DNA of 64,000 nucleotides. Source: Pleionea sp. CnH1-48 (GTDB taxonomy: Bacteria > Pseudomonadota > Gammaproteobacteria > Enterobacterales > Kangiellaceae). A model generated the notes under the pieces. That model did no database searches and was not told where the DNA came from. It saw only the letters and a program-made list of their open reading frames with translations. How positions within the stretch are numbered: position 1 is the stretch's first letter; each line of letters opens with the position of its first letter. Positions 26,799 to 36,340 of the stretch are shown here, piece after piece. The stretch is from the NCBI RefSeq assembly GCF_024124665.1, contig NZ_JAMXSB010000001.1:1-64000 (forward strand), in the 5' to 3' direction. Both the position numbers and the translations under genes were made by a program.

Positions 26799-27962
26799 TT
26801 AATCTAGCTGACGTTCTAACTCTCTAAACCTTGCCTGAATAACCGACAAAGGCGATGCAATATTCATACGATAAAAATAGTCACTGTCTGCACCAAACCA
26901 AGCACCGGGTGTTAGTCCCATTTTTGCTGCAATCAACTTCTCTTTAACTTCGTCAGTTGTAAGTCCCAGATTTTCGAAATTCATCCACACCTGATAAGTC
27001 CCTTCTACAGGATATAAAGAGACCAGAGGCAGCTTTGTCTCGACAAAAGTTTGAATCCATCCAAGCGTATTTTTAAGATAAGTTAACAACTCATCAAGCC
27101 ACTCATCCCCTTTGGTATAAGCGGCAATTGCAGCATAAGTAGAAAACGCATTACCATGTCCCAGATACATGGCATCCACCACAGCTTTGACTTGCTCCAA
27201 ACGCTCCAAGTTTAAAGTGTAAATGTATCCATTGGATATGCTTTGCATGCCGAAGGTTTTCGCTGGCGATCCTAACAGTGCCACATGACCTTGTTGACTA
27301 TAACTGGCAATACTGGTGAACGCATGTTTGCTATAAATAATGTCAGAATGAATTTCATCACTGATAAGGATCACATTATATTGGTTGGCCAATTGCACTA
27401 AGGCTTCTAACTCGTCTTTTGTCCACACTCTCCCGACAGGATTATGAGGATTGCAAAGTAACATGGCTCTAACATTGCCAGACCGAAACTTTGCTGCGAG
27501 ATCGTCAAAATCCATTCGGTAGTGGCCATTATCAATTCTTAAGGGGCTTTCGATCAGGTTTCTATTGGCTTTGGTGATTAGATGCTTAAATTGGTGGTAG
27601 ACCGGAGTTTGGATCAGAATGCCCTCTCCAGGTTCGCTCAGCTCTCGAATTAACAGAGCAATCCCCGTCAGCACGCCCGGAACTTGCGCAAACTGTTCTG
27701 GCTTCAGATCAATGTTATGGCGTCTTTGATACCAGCCAACCAGAGCTTCATAAACCTTCTGATCATCGAACTCGTAAGCGAACTGACCTCGCTCAGCCAA
27801 ACGCCGCAACTCCTGTTGTATCGGCTCTGCCACCTTAAAATCCATATCAGCCACCCAAAAAGGGGTGATATCTGAAGTACCGTAAATTGATGTGAGCATT
27901 CCTGGCTCATGACGAATAAAATTATTCTGCGAGCTTGTATCCAGTTCATCAAAGTTAACCAC
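26799..27962 (-). CDS. MalY/PatB-type PLP-dependent aminotransferase
   Basis: A 387-aa fold-type I PLP enzyme starting at GTG 27962 with a GAGAGG ribosome site at correct spacing. The PLP lysine lies in LGSPAKTFGMQSISNGYIY; NPHNPVGRVW and ISDEIHSDI are the usual cofactor residues. The whole sequence resembles the MalY/PatB group, which has cystathionine beta-lyase (C-S lyase) activity. A generic class I aminotransferase is the alternative. It may be cotranscribed with the GNAT and SnoaL-like genes downstream (gap about 56 bp). Confidence 0.88.
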   Translation of the reverse strand: MVNFDELDTSSQNNFIRHEPGMLTSIYGTSDITPFWVADMDFKVAEPIQQELRRLAERGQFAYEFDDQKVYEALVGWYQRRHNIDLKPEQFAQVPGVLTGIALLIRELSEPGEGILIQTPVYHQFKHLITKANRNLIESPLRIDNGHYRMDFDDLAAKFRSGNVRAMLLCNPHNPVGRVWTKDELEALVQLANQYNVILISDEIHSDIIYSKHAFTSIASYSQQGHVALLGSPAKTFGMQSISNGYIYTLNLERLEQVKAVVDAMYLGHGNAFSTYAAIAAYTKGDEWLDELLTYLKNTLGWIQTFVETKLPLVSLYPVEGTYQVWMNFENLGLTTDEVKEKLIAAKMGLTPGAWFGADSDYFYRMNIASPLSVIQARFRELERQLD

Positions 27963-28070
27963 TCAAAACCTCTCTTTCTATCATCTATATTCAGGGTATA
28001 ACCACTAAGACGAAAGTCAGTAGAAAAAGACGAAGTTTGCTTATAAAAAATAATCAGCTGCCAGTGTTTA

Positions 28071-28895
28071 TCACCGATCCAGATAACTCAGTTTAACAAT
28101 TGATGGAGCAAATCGTTTAAAAAAGGATATCGAAAATAATGCGTAGGTCCACTGAAATTCAAATCGAGGGTAACTTGGATAACCAATATCAGCAATGCTC
28201 ACATCTTTCTTAACCCACTGCCTGAAGGTGGGCATGATGTTACTTTTATCAATTCCCCAGGGCATTTTTGGTGCTGTGTAGTTTTTGGTGGGTGCCCATC
28301 CTTTTTTTGATGTTGTCAAATTGGACATCCATTTAGGGATCGTATCGAACAAAAGACAGCAACGAGGAAAGTAATCAAAAATATCACTAATCAGATTTCG
28401 AGCCTCATCTTCGGTAAAGTACATTAACAATCCTTGTGCCGTAATAAATACGGGCTTGTCTTGAGGCACTTGTTGAAACCAGCTTCTGTCTAGAGCCGAC
28501 AAGGCAATATGGTGATACTGCTCATCAGGAGAAATAAACTTTTCGCGCACTTTAATAGATTCGGGCAAATCAACCGTTAACCATCTGACATCAGGATGAT
28601 TAATTCGATATCTTTGAGTCTCTAACCCTTCGCCCAGGTTAATGACAACACCGTCAGGAAAACGCTGCAAAAATGCTTCAAGCTCTTTATCAAAGGTGAT
28701 GGCTCGCAGCGCGTGAACCACATCCGGCTTACCAAAATTGGCATCGAAGTCATAATCAATCGATTGATAAATTTCGATGGCTTTTTTATCGTCAAGAATA
28801 CCATCACTGCGTTGCGCTTCTTCAGCTCGATTACGTAAAGTAACCAGCATGGTTTCGGGTACATCGGTTAAGCCAGGACGAATAGAACTTCCCAT
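28071..28895 (-). CDS. LCM-family class I methyltransferase
   Basis: A 274-aa SAM-dependent methyltransferase of the leucine carboxyl methyltransferase-like family (related to TcmP and PPM1). Motif I is VVINLGEGLETQRYR, where other family members have LGAGLDTR; the acidic VDLPESIKVRE follows, and AQGLLMYFTEDEAR is the family's next conserved block. No signal or membrane segment. The substrate is probably a carboxylate or polyketide-like small molecule, but this is only a family-based inference. It is a single gene. Confidence 0.85.
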   Translation of the reverse strand: MGSSIRPGLTDVPETMLVTLRNRAEEAQRSDGILDDKKAIEIYQSIDYDFDANFGKPDVVHALRAITFDKELEAFLQRFPDGVVINLGEGLETQRYRINHPDVRWLTVDLPESIKVREKFISPDEQYHHIALSALDRSWFQQVPQDKPVFITAQGLLMYFTEDEARNLISDIFDYFPRCCLLFDTIPKWMSNLTTSKKGWAPTKNYTAPKMPWGIDKSNIMPTFRQWVKKDVSIADIGYPSYPRFEFQWTYALFSISFFKRFAPSIVKLSYLDR

Positions 28896-29048
28896 AGACT
28901 ACGTCTCCATCTGCGATATAAGTAAACGACTTTCTAAGATAAGTATGCACGCTACCCTATAAGTTTTTCTTTGCTGTTTAAATACCTCTTGGAGCTAAAA
29001 ATGTGCTTTAAGACGCTAATGAATCACTTTTTGACGGTGTTATCGGTA

Positions 29049-29948
29049 TTAGGGATATTCCGTCATCAATTCCTTTCGCACAGCATTAATCACCTCCGTC
29101 ACCGATTTAGGCGGCATGGTGTCGTAAGCGTGCACCGCATATATGTCTTTTTGCGGTAGAGAGAAGTTGGGAAACAACTCAATCAGTGCTCCACTCCTGA
29201 GATCATCGGCCACTGCCAGACTTGGCAGCAAAGCGATCCCAAGGCCCGCTCGAGTCAGTGCCAAAGTAGCCGCCACCGTATTGGCAAACAGGCTAGGCTC
29301 AAACTTAACCGTCAGTGATTGTTTTTTGTTGCTGAGGCGATGGGTACAAATTCCCTCTTCTCTTGAATGAGCAATATAAGGAAGTGCCTCTAATTGCGAG
29401 ATAGTTCGGGCAGAGTGGCCTAGTTTAATATTTTGCAAAAGCTCCGGCGAAGCACAAAGAACATCGTTTAGCACTCCGACTTTTCTGGCCCTCAAGCTAC
29501 TGTCTGCTAACTTCCCTACTGTAATGGCTACATCAATGCCTGACGCAATCAGATCCAGGCGCTTATCATCCGCGATGATGGTGGGTTTCAATCTTGGGTA
29601 CTGGTTGATGACATTCGATAATGCGGGCGCTATCACGGGTGCAATCATTGCGTGAGGTGCCGTCAGGGTGATGCTCCCTGCTGGTGTAGCACCAAAATCT
29701 TCCATTTCGGTGGCAGCCCGTTGAGACAAAGCCAATATCTCTTTGCAGCGCCGATAGTAGCGCTCTCCGGCTGGGGTCAGACTAAATCTCCGTGTAGTGC
29801 GGGTAGCGAGCTTAACCCCTAGCTCCTCTTCCAACCGCTTCAGATTCTGACTGACCGCTGATTTAGCAATACTCAAGACATCTGCGGCCTGGGTGATGGA
29901 GCCCGTTTCTACGACCGTCACAAAGCTGAGGGGTAAAGTAGAAAGCAT
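29049..29948 (-). CDS. LysR-type transcriptional regulator
   Basis: A 299-aa LysR regulator. The N-terminal winged helix-turn-helix spans about residues 1-62 (AADVLSIAKSAVSQNLKRLE), followed by a linker helix and a two-lobed effector domain. It is divergent from the monooxygenase and secreted NTF2-like genes that start 107 bp away, the usual arrangement for a LysR protein controlling its neighbour. The intergenic region is A+T-rich and should hold its operator, though I cannot assign the box precisely. Confidence 0.88.
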   Translation of the reverse strand: MLSTLPLSFVTVVETGSITQAADVLSIAKSAVSQNLKRLEEELGVKLATRTTRRFSLTPAGERYYRRCKEILALSQRAATEMEDFGATPAGSITLTAPHAMIAPVIAPALSNVINQYPRLKPTIIADDKRLDLIASGIDVAITVGKLADSSLRARKVGVLNDVLCASPELLQNIKLGHSARTISQLEALPYIAHSREEGICTHRLSNKKQSLTVKFEPSLFANTVAATLALTRAGLGIALLPSLAVADDLRSGALIELFPNFSLPQKDIYAVHAYDTMPPKSVTEVINAVRKELMTEYP

Positions 29949-30055
29949 GACACATTGTTCTCATATAATTAACAGTCATTTCAATATTACATGGTTTTTA
30001 AAACAATAGATATCCTCTAAAGTGTCTACATCCCCAATCAACAGAGTGAAAGACA

Positions 30056-30346
30056 ATGGCTCTTATAACTCAATTTGAATTAATAGCAAAAGAAGCAAAC
30101 GGTGAAGCATTATCGGCCTTTTTGAGCGAGATTTTACCAGGCACCCTCTCCTATGAAGGCTGCGAAGGCGCAAATTTTGGCGTATCCGAAGACAATGCAT
30201 CATCGGTGTTACTCATCGAAAAATGGCGTTCAAAAGCCGATTTCGAAGCTTACCTGAACTGGCGCATCGACAGAGGCGACTTTGCCAAACTGCAAAGCCT
30301 GCTGGCGCGAGATCCTAACGTACAACATTTTAATCTAACCGCTTAA
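30056..30346 (+). CDS. Antibiotic-biosynthesis-monooxygenase-domain protein
   Basis: A 96-aa ABM-domain protein, the ferredoxin-like fold of YgiN-type quinol monooxygenases. The pattern MALITQFELIAKEANGEALS, then YEGCEGANFGVSED and VLLIEKWRSKADFEAYLNWR is typical: two strands, a helix, and a Trp-rich edge. Small ABM proteins act on quinols or aromatic compounds. It is first in a probable operon with the secreted NTF2-like protein (22-bp gap) and divergent from the LysR gene, so control by that LysR is likely. Confidence 0.83.
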   Translation: MALITQFELIAKEANGEALSAFLSEILPGTLSYEGCEGANFGVSEDNASSVLLIEKWRSKADFEAYLNWRIDRGDFAKLQSLLARDPNVQHFNLTA

Positions 30347-30368
30347 TCTTAAGATAAGGAGTTTACTC

Positions 30369-30848
30369 ATGCGTATTCAACAACATCTCTCACTGGCCGC
30401 CGCTTTATTCACATTCGCATTATTGGGTTCTAACCTGGCTCAGGCAGAATCCAAAGCGACAGATCCCGCTACTCGAGCAGCGACCGACAAGAATCTTCAA
30501 GTTGCAGTAGCAACAGCCAGTAAAGCCTGGAAAGACGCCTTCAACGCAGGTGATGCTGCCGCAGCCGCTGCATTGTATGAAGAAGATGCTGTGATGGTGG
30601 TAAAACCTTTTGGCACTTACAAAGGTCGCAAAGCGATCCAAGCATTTTGGACCGACATTATTAGTAAAGGCTTTGACGATGTGGTCTATAAAAACACGGT
30701 CACCACACTGCTTGATGACAAATCAGCACGTATTGCTTCAGACTGGAAGATGAACAACGCCCACGGTGTGATCACCAATGAGCTTTGGGTGATTCAGCCC
30801 GATGGACGCGCTTTGTTACGTGAAGATCACTTCGAAATTGCGCAATAA
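30369..30848 (+). CDS. Secreted SgcJ/EcaC-type NTF2-like protein
   Basis: A 159-aa protein with a clean signal peptide (QHLSLAAALFTFALLGSNLA, cleavage near QA-ES) and an NTF2-like domain of the SgcJ/EcaC group: AWKDAFNAGDAAAAAALYEE, then DAVMVVKPFGTYKGRKAIQA. It starts after an AAGGAG site. It should be periplasmic. No enzyme activity is established for most members. It shares an operon with the ABM protein and ends in a terminator. Confidence 0.83.
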   Translation: MRIQQHLSLAAALFTFALLGSNLAQAESKATDPATRAATDKNLQVAVATASKAWKDAFNAGDAAAAAALYEEDAVMVVKPFGTYKGRKAIQAFWTDIISKGFDDVVYKNTVTTLLDDKSARIASDWKMNNAHGVITNELWVIQPDGRALLREDHFEIAQ

Positions 30849-30862
30849 AGTAAACACAAGAA

Positions 30863-30890
30863 AAGGCAACAGAAAAGGTTGCCTTTTTCG
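30863..30890 (+). terminator. Rho-independent terminator
   Basis: AGGCAAC (30864-30870) pairs with GTTGCCT (30878-30884) around a short A-rich loop, followed by TTTTTCG. It ends the ABM/NTF2-like operon. Confidence 0.85.
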
Positions 30891-30958
30891 TTTATAACAC
30901 GAATATTTAATGGACTTCCGATGTCCTATTTTAACTGCCAGATAAAAGGAAAAATTTG

Positions 30959-31705
30959 ATGCCTAAAATCGAGACTCTGTTGTTACGTTGTAAAGACCCA
31001 CAAGCTCAGGTTCGTTTTTATTGTGACCACCTGGGTATGACAGAATTTGATGATGGCTCAGTTGGCTATGGTGGTGAACAGGCGAAGTTTCGTTTTATTC
31101 AAACCGATGGTGTTTATGAGCCTCAGCGCAATGATGTGTACTGGAAGATTGCTCTGGCCGTTCCCAATATTGAGCTGGCTTACAAACAATTGGTCGCCAA
31201 AGGCATTGACGTTGGCCAACCTCGTCAGTTTAAAGAGATTGGTTATCTCGCGCACTTTTGTGATCCCGAAGGTTTTACCATTGAGTTAATTGAGCATTGG
31301 TTTCTGGGCAATCGACAGGACGATGTCATTGATCCCGAATTATTAGGCGGCGGTGCACATTTTAATTTGCTCACCTTACGCACGGCGGATATTGCCCCTG
31401 TTAACGAAGCTTGTTTGTCTTGGGGTATGACTCCTTTATCCATCCAGCCCGTAGAAGATTACAATTTTACTTTGTATTTTTATGCCTTTACTTCCGACAC
31501 TCCGCCCTCTTCTGATTTGCAGGCAGTAGATAATCGAGAGTGGCTGTATCAACGACAATACACAGTGTTAGAGGTACAACATTTGTTGCAGGATTCTGAA
31601 GTTCGCCAGCCTAAAGAAACTGAGCCTGGCTATGCGGGAATGGTAATATCAGGCCTGGCGGACAGTACCGATGATGCAGGCTTGATAGTTAGAGCAAGTG
31701 CTTAG
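30959..31705 (+). CDS. VOC (glyoxalase-superfamily) protein
   Basis: A 248-aa protein of the vicinal-oxygen-chelate superfamily. Start ATG 30959 is used because AAAGGA lies 8 bp upstream; the TTG 30956 adjoining it would be less likely. The first VOC module (residues 1-115) has RCKDPQAQVRFYCDHLGM, HFCDPEGFTIELIEHW and metal-ligand-like His/Glu. A second, weaker module (about 130-200) repeats the fold. Such proteins include glyoxalases, dioxygenases and resistance proteins; the substrate is unknown. Confidence 0.83.
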   Translation: MPKIETLLLRCKDPQAQVRFYCDHLGMTEFDDGSVGYGGEQAKFRFIQTDGVYEPQRNDVYWKIALAVPNIELAYKQLVAKGIDVGQPRQFKEIGYLAHFCDPEGFTIELIEHWFLGNRQDDVIDPELLGGGAHFNLLTLRTADIAPVNEACLSWGMTPLSIQPVEDYNFTLYFYAFTSDTPPSSDLQAVDNREWLYQRQYTVLEVQHLLQDSEVRQPKETEPGYAGMVISGLADSTDDAGLIVRASA

Positions 31706-31725
31706 CTTTTACTTTTCTTTATTCA

Positions 31726-31770
31726 AAAAAATAGGCCGATGCTTTATTTAAGCATCGGCCTATTGTCATT
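31726..31770 (-). terminator. Terminator for purEK
   Basis: AATAGGCCGATGCTT pairs with AAGCATCGGCCTATT (a perfect 15-bp stem around 31730-31765) with a short loop. On the minus strand the stem is followed by a run of T, so it ends the purEK transcript; on the plus strand it may also slow the VOC transcript. Confidence 0.87.
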
Positions 31771-31782
31771 CAAAGACTTAAT

Positions 31783-32898
31783 TTAGCCTTTTTTTGCAGC
31801 CTCGATTTGTGCCTGAAGATCGTCCATAGCACGATTTAAATCATCACGAGACTTGGCAACAAAGTTTACGTGTCCTTGCTTACGCCCAGGTTTTACAACT
31901 TTATTGTACCAGTGCAAAGTCGAACGATCGGTTAGTGAAATATGAGCTGGCTCTGTTGGCCCTAGCAGGTTAATCATACCCGCAAAACCATGAACTTCGG
32001 TTGAGCCTAAAGGCAATCCTGTAATCGCCCGTAGGTGATTTTCGAACTGGCTAGTCACAGCACCGTTTTGTGTCCAATGGCCACTGTTGTGTACCCGTGG
32101 CGCTAACTCATTAACCAGAATATCTTGCTCAGTAACAAAACATTCCATGGCGAGTACGCCAACGTATTCCATTTCGTCCAACAAGCGTTCCATATAACTC
32201 GCGGCTTTTTGAACGAGGGCTTCGTCAACCGCCTCAGCAGGAACACTACTGCGAACAAGGATGCCGTTATCGTGGGTGTTTTCTGCCAGAGGATAGAATT
32301 TTTTATTACCCTGACGGTCTCTTACACCAACCACAGACACTTCTTTGATGAAAGAAATAAATTCTTCAACAATCACACCGCCAGCGACGGCTGATTTTGG
32401 AACATCATCAATGTCTTCTGGTTTTTTAACACGCCATTGAGCTTTGCCGTCGTATCCATCAGTAACAGATTTAACAACTACAGGCAGCTGTAGCTTGTCG
32501 AAACCGACTTTAAAGTCATCCCAGTTGTCAGCAAAAAAGAAGCTGGCGTTAGGGATGTTGAGTTTGTTCAATAAGGTTTTTTCTGCGTTGCGATTCTGGC
32601 AATAAGCAAGCGCCGAGAATGAGGGTGCGATCTGAGTGTAGTTTTCTAGATCTTTGTAGGGTGCAATTTCGATTTGTTCTTTTTCGAAAGTCACTACATC
32701 GGGTTTTTTAAGGGCTTCAAAAAGTTGCTCACCGGTCATGTTTTCTTCCCAGTAAGCAATATGACCCAGACCATCCACACAACGTGTGTCAGTAACGCCT
32801 TTTTCTTCAGCCAGAAAGCTGAATTCGATCCCCAGAGGAATTCCCTCCAGAGCCAACATTCTTGCTAATTGCCCAGAGCCTAAAACCGCTACTCGCAT
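31783..32898 (-). CDS. purK: N5-carboxyaminoimidazole ribonucleotide synthase
   Basis: A 371-aa ATP-grasp enzyme that makes N5-CAIR from AIR, bicarbonate and ATP in purine synthesis. It begins [16 protein letters not shown], and has the ATP-grasp parts [29 protein letters not shown], and the metal-binding [14 protein letters not shown]. The start ATG 32898 overlaps the 3' end of purE by 10 nt, so the two are translationally coupled. Length is close to the usual 355-380 aa. Confidence 0.95.
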   Translation of the reverse strand: MRVAVLGSGQLARMLALEGIPLGIEFSFLAEEKGVTDTRCVDGLGHIAYWEENMTGEQLFEALKKPDVVTFEKEQIEIAPYKDLENYTQIAPSFSALAYCQNRNAEKTLLNKLNIPNASFFFADNWDDFKVGFDKLQLPVVVKSVTDGYDGKAQWRVKKPEDIDDVPKSAVAGGVIVEEFISFIKEVSVVGVRDRQGNKKFYPLAENTHDNGILVRSSVPAEAVDEALVQKAASYMERLLDEMEYVGVLAMECFVTEQDILVNELAPRVHNSGHWTQNGAVTSQFENHLRAITGLPLGSTEVHGFAGMINLLGPTEPAHISLTDRSTLHWYNKVVKPGRKQGHVNFVAKSRDDLNRAMDDLQAQIEAAKKG

Positions 32899-33380
32899 GT
32901 TTTTACCTCTGGTACAACACTTTCTGTTTGCTTGTTGCGGAACTCGTGCAAGCGCTCGCGTACTTCTTGATTCGATACACCAACGATTTGAGCTGCCATT
33001 AATCCAGCGTTATAAGCACCCGCATCGCCAATGGCTTGAGTCGCAACGGCAACACCTTTTGGCATTTGCACGATGGATAGCAAGCTGTCGATACCGTTAA
33101 GGGTTTTGCTTTTTACAGGTACAGCAATGACGGGCAATACGGTCATGGCAGCGGCCATACCAGGTAAGTGTGCAGCACCACCGGCACCAGCGATAATGGC
33201 GCTGTAACCGTTGGATTCGGCATTCTTAGCAAATTCGTACAATCGATCAGGCGTTCTATGAGCCGACACTACCTGAGCAGTGTAAGGAACCTTCAATGAA
33301 TCAAGAACATCGGCCGCATGCTTTAAAGTAGGCCAGTCACTTTGCGATCCCATGATGATTGCAATTTTCGGTTGTTGCAT
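32889..33380 (-). CDS. purE: N5-carboxyaminoimidazole ribonucleotide mutase
   Basis: A 163-aa class I PurE that converts N5-CAIR to CAIR. The substrate loop [17 protein letters not shown], the catalytic SAHRTPDRL and the [14 protein letters not shown] segment are intact. It is first in the purEK operon. About 30 to 70 bp upstream an 8-bp inverted repeat (33411-33447) lies in what should be its leader. Confidence 0.95.
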   Translation of the reverse strand: MQQPKIAIIMGSQSDWPTLKHAADVLDSLKVPYTAQVVSAHRTPDRLYEFAKNAESNGYSAIIAGAGGAAHLPGMAAAMTVLPVIAVPVKSKTLNGIDSLLSIVQMPKGVAVATQAIGDAGAYNAGLMAAQIVGVSNQEVRERLHEFRNKQTESVVPEVKTCE

Positions 33381-34052
33381 AGCTAATATACTCCTAGCTA
33401 GTAAGCCATAGTGTCAGGAGAGCCTAATTGGATATGCTGCCTGACACATATAAAAGGTTGTTGAACATAGTGGAGCGGTTAAATGCTCTCTTTGTACAAT
33501 AAACAAGCATCAGAGTCGCCCTTTTGTAGGGGCTCTGGGCATTAAATTCTTTGTTGTATCGCTTTTATTGCTTTGTGACCCTTTTGTTGCACGAGCCAGT
33601 GCGATATCAATAACAATAGCAGGCATTGCCAAAAGTACGACTATCGGGGTGAAAACCTCGTGGAGCCTGCTTTGTAGGCGCTATCAGCCACATTGACTGA
33701 GTGATAATAGAGCACCTTTCTCTCTGGGGGTATAAGCCCTTGAAATTGGGGAAAATACCGCAAGCCGCCAATCCTACAACAATTTGCGGTTAAGCTGTAC
33801 CCCATAAGCTGAAATAAGTGGTTCTATTGCCAAGCTATTACACTCTGGCTAGCAAAAATCAGCTGTTTATGGAGTATTTTTCTCGGCCTAGCAGTCAAAT
33901 AAACGGTAACTGCTCAAAAATCGAGCTAGATAGTCATCAATTAAGGAAGAGATTTTAGATCGAATGGACAGAGGCCATCAACTGGAGTGAGGTTAGAGTG
34001 TGGATAACTCAGTTAAGTAGACTTTGCAATACTATCCGCCAACTTTATGTAG
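33381..34052. other. Long intergenic region rich in stems
   Basis: About 670 bp without a protein gene between purE and the DUF2726-like gene. Perfect stems include GTGTCAGG/CCTGACAC (33411-33447), AGCAGGC/GCCTGCT (33618-33671) enclosing a GAAA-tetraloop hairpin (33645-33660), and ACCGCAA/TTGCGGT (33757-33790). It could encode a small RNA or a structured leader, but matches no RNA family I know. A promoter for purEK should be near the left end. Confidence 0.55.
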
Positions 34053-34925
34053 TTAAATAGGACAGGCAATGCTTCCAGACTTAGCCAGCTGTCGGGGCTC
34101 TAGCTCTGAACAAAACCCGTTTAGTATACTTCGAAAATCGCTTGTAGTGACACCGATTGATTCATCTAGAAAATACTTTTCCAGCTTTTTATCTAAATCA
34201 AACATTGCTAGCATACTTAGCAAATCGCTGACCAGTACAGCTTGGAAATATTGCTTCCTCATACCTGTTTTCACAAACACAACTTTATCATTTCCAACCT
34301 CAACCCAACAAATACAACGATAGTTTCCCTCGTCATCTATGCCTACCCAGTGTGAAGGAGCAGCTTGCTCAATTTTACCAAGTCTATGCAAGCTTCGTAT
34401 CTTTACCTGTATTTCAGAAGATAACCAATACGGCCATTTCCTATCTTTACCATCTGATGCAATAAAACAAGGGTCAAAGACTTCATCAAATGAAACAACT
34501 CCACTTCGCTGAGCATCATCAAAAGCCTTTTCAAAAAACCATACATCTATAAAGTAAGTAAGAAGATCAATTCCTTTGTATTCTTTAGTTATATAAAGAG
34601 AGTTAATCCTCAGAATTGGATGTGAGAACCTCTCGCACATAGCATTTTTTATCTTGTCATTTTCAATCTGGTGTTTATCAAGACGATGAAAACTGCCATC
34701 ATATTCAACACTAAACAAAGGCAAATAATTTTTATCAGTAATCAGAAAGTCAAAATGCGATTTTAAGCAATAACTATACTCCTCGTTACTAATTCCACTA
34801 TTCCTGATAGGAAAAATATCTGCTAATCGAACTTTAGGGAATACATGAGCGCTATGCCCTATTCCCACTTCCAACCTATCGAATGTAATTTCTTCATATT
34901 CGTTTAAAAGACGTAAGTTTGACAT
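34053..34925 (-). CDS. DUF2726-like (nuclease-fold) protein
   Basis: A 290-aa protein with a central block that resembles DUF2726, a restriction-endonuclease-like fold: HFDFLITDKNYLPLFSVEYD then GSFH, followed by DKIKNAMCERFSHPILRINS. The D...E-x-D arrangement and later Lys fit the PD-(D/E)XK pattern. The N-terminal segment (FPKVRLADIFPIRNSG) fits the part before it in DUF2726 proteins. The C-terminal 130 residues are not recognised. It is the first of several accessory minus-strand genes in this zone. A nuclease role is inferred from fold only. Confidence 0.7.
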   Translation of the reverse strand: MSNLRLLNEYEEITFDRLEVGIGHSAHVFPKVRLADIFPIRNSGISNEEYSYCLKSHFDFLITDKNYLPLFSVEYDGSFHRLDKHQIENDKIKNAMCERFSHPILRINSLYITKEYKGIDLLTYFIDVWFFEKAFDDAQRSGVVSFDEVFDPCFIASDGKDRKWPYWLSSEIQVKIRSLHRLGKIEQAAPSHWVGIDDEGNYRCICWVEVGNDKVVFVKTGMRKQYFQAVLVSDLLSMLAMFDLDKKLEKYFLDESIGVTTSDFRSILNGFCSELEPRQLAKSGSIACPI

Positions 34926-35007
34926 ACTTTCTATATAAAGCGATTTTATCCATCTAATTTTTATTCACGAGAGGATAGTGCCTTCAACCGTAGCTCTTCT
35001 CAGTATA

Positions 35008-35226
35008 TTAACTCGTGTGGCATAAATTACAGCAGTAATAACAGCCATTAACTCTCATTCCAGACAAGTTTTGCTTGGCAAAATTAACAGCTCCATGACA
35101 TGATGAATGAAGCCCTAAACTAACTTGATTTTCAATATTAGGCATATATCTACACCCCTGAGTCTTATTATGAACTTCACGGTCACCGTTACTTTGTGAA
35201 TTTTTATTAATTATAAACTCATTCAT
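35008..35226 (-). CDS. Cys-rich small protein
   Basis: A 72-aa protein of unknown function, with ATG 35226 chosen because AAGGAACC is well placed upstream. Five of its seven cysteines fall late in the sequence: one in LHSSCHG and four in the C-terminal NGCYYCCNLCHTS, which looks like a metal-binding knuckle (CxxCCxxC). It has no signal peptide. The strong ribosome site and the Cys cluster support a real gene, but I recognise no family. Confidence 0.55.
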   Translation of the reverse strand: MNEFIINKNSQSNGDREVHNKTQGCRYMPNIENQVSLGLHSSCHGAVNFAKQNLSGMRVNGCYYCCNLCHTS

Positions 35227-35426
35227 CTTAGGTTCCTTATGTGCTTTCAATTAATTACCTACACCTTCACTACCTTTCAAGTAAACAAGACGCTCTCTTC
35301 AACAAGAAAGATACCGGGAAATAATATCCCTCATAGAAAACTATTTTTCAATCCTAAATAAGCGATGATTCACACAGTAGTATTTAGCTCTTACTAATCA
35401 CAGAATTACTTTAGTAAAATAGCAGC

Positions 35427-36287
35427 TCAGAGCTTTTTTATTGACTTTCTTAAGTCCCTAACCAGACTCCGAAGCCACGATTCTTTAACTTCCTGTGTTA
35501 ATGAAAGCTTCTCTGAGAAACCTTTCTTCTGCTCGAGTCCTAATGTATAAATAAGATAAGCTAACCTAAGCGCTTCGATATTACTTATATCTCTGGGAGG
35601 CATCAAAATGTCTTTGCTTGCCCAGCTCTCTGGTTGATTAGTGTAAGCAACCTTTGATTGTCTATTACCAAGATAGTCCCAAAGCCACCATGGGATTGAA
35701 ACATTCTTGACCTTAAGTTGGCTATGTTCTTTTACCCAATCAGCATGCTGCTGCCAGCGCCATGTGTTAGGACTGTTTTTCTTCATATAAGTAATCCCAA
35801 CAAAGCTGAGTTTTCTAACCAAAGCTGGGAAGTCTTGCTTTTCTTCATAAGTCCACAACTGAAGGAACTCAAACAGTCGTTGAAAAGTGTTACCACCAGC
35901 CACCAAATCAGAGAAGCATAAACCATTCGACTGAGAAATAATTTGGTTTGGCGAAAGCTCAAGCTCAATGAAGTGCTCTTTTAGTGCATCATAGGCATGT
36001 GGTAACTCCCCTTTAATATCGTTTATCTCTCCAAATCGATTAGAAATATTCAGCAACTCAACTTTATTTTCATAGTTCGTCCCATCGAAAACACCTGACA
36101 GATAGTCAAAGATATTTTCAGGTGAACGACCGACAAAGATTAGCCGTCTACCAGAAGAGCGAGCCACAACTTTCGCGGCACAATCACTTAATTCTTCAAC
36201 ATAACCAGAAAAAGGTACCTCTGCATCATATTTTAGTAAGTTGCCTAGCTGTTCTCTTTTCTTTAAGTTCCATCGAAATGGCTTCAT
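35427..36287 (-). CDS. Phosphoribosyltransferase-like protein
   Basis: A 286-aa soluble protein of unknown function with traits of the type I PRTase fold. RRLIFVGRSPENIFDYLSGV resembles the pyrophosphate-binding loop, and GLCFSDLVAGGNTFQRL resembles the PRPP loop, but with Ser in place of the first acidic residue and a Gly where Thr/Ala is usual. The second half is rich in Trp (PWWLWDYLG) and ends in a basic helix. It may be a degenerate, possibly signalling or defence-related PRTase-like protein. The neighbours are other unknown accessory genes. Confidence 0.65.
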   Translation of the reverse strand: MKPFRWNLKKREQLGNLLKYDAEVPFSGYVEELSDCAAKVVARSSGRRLIFVGRSPENIFDYLSGVFDGTNYENKVELLNISNRFGEINDIKGELPHAYDALKEHFIELELSPNQIISQSNGLCFSDLVAGGNTFQRLFEFLQLWTYEEKQDFPALVRKLSFVGITYMKKNSPNTWRWQQHADWVKEHSQLKVKNVSIPWWLWDYLGNRQSKVAYTNQPESWASKDILMPPRDISNIEALRLAYLIYTLGLEQKKGFSEKLSLTQEVKESWLRSLVRDLRKSIKKL

Positions 36288-36340
36288 TATTTGTCTCTTT
36301 ACTAGTTTATATGAAATAATAGTAAATCTTCCCTAAGTAG

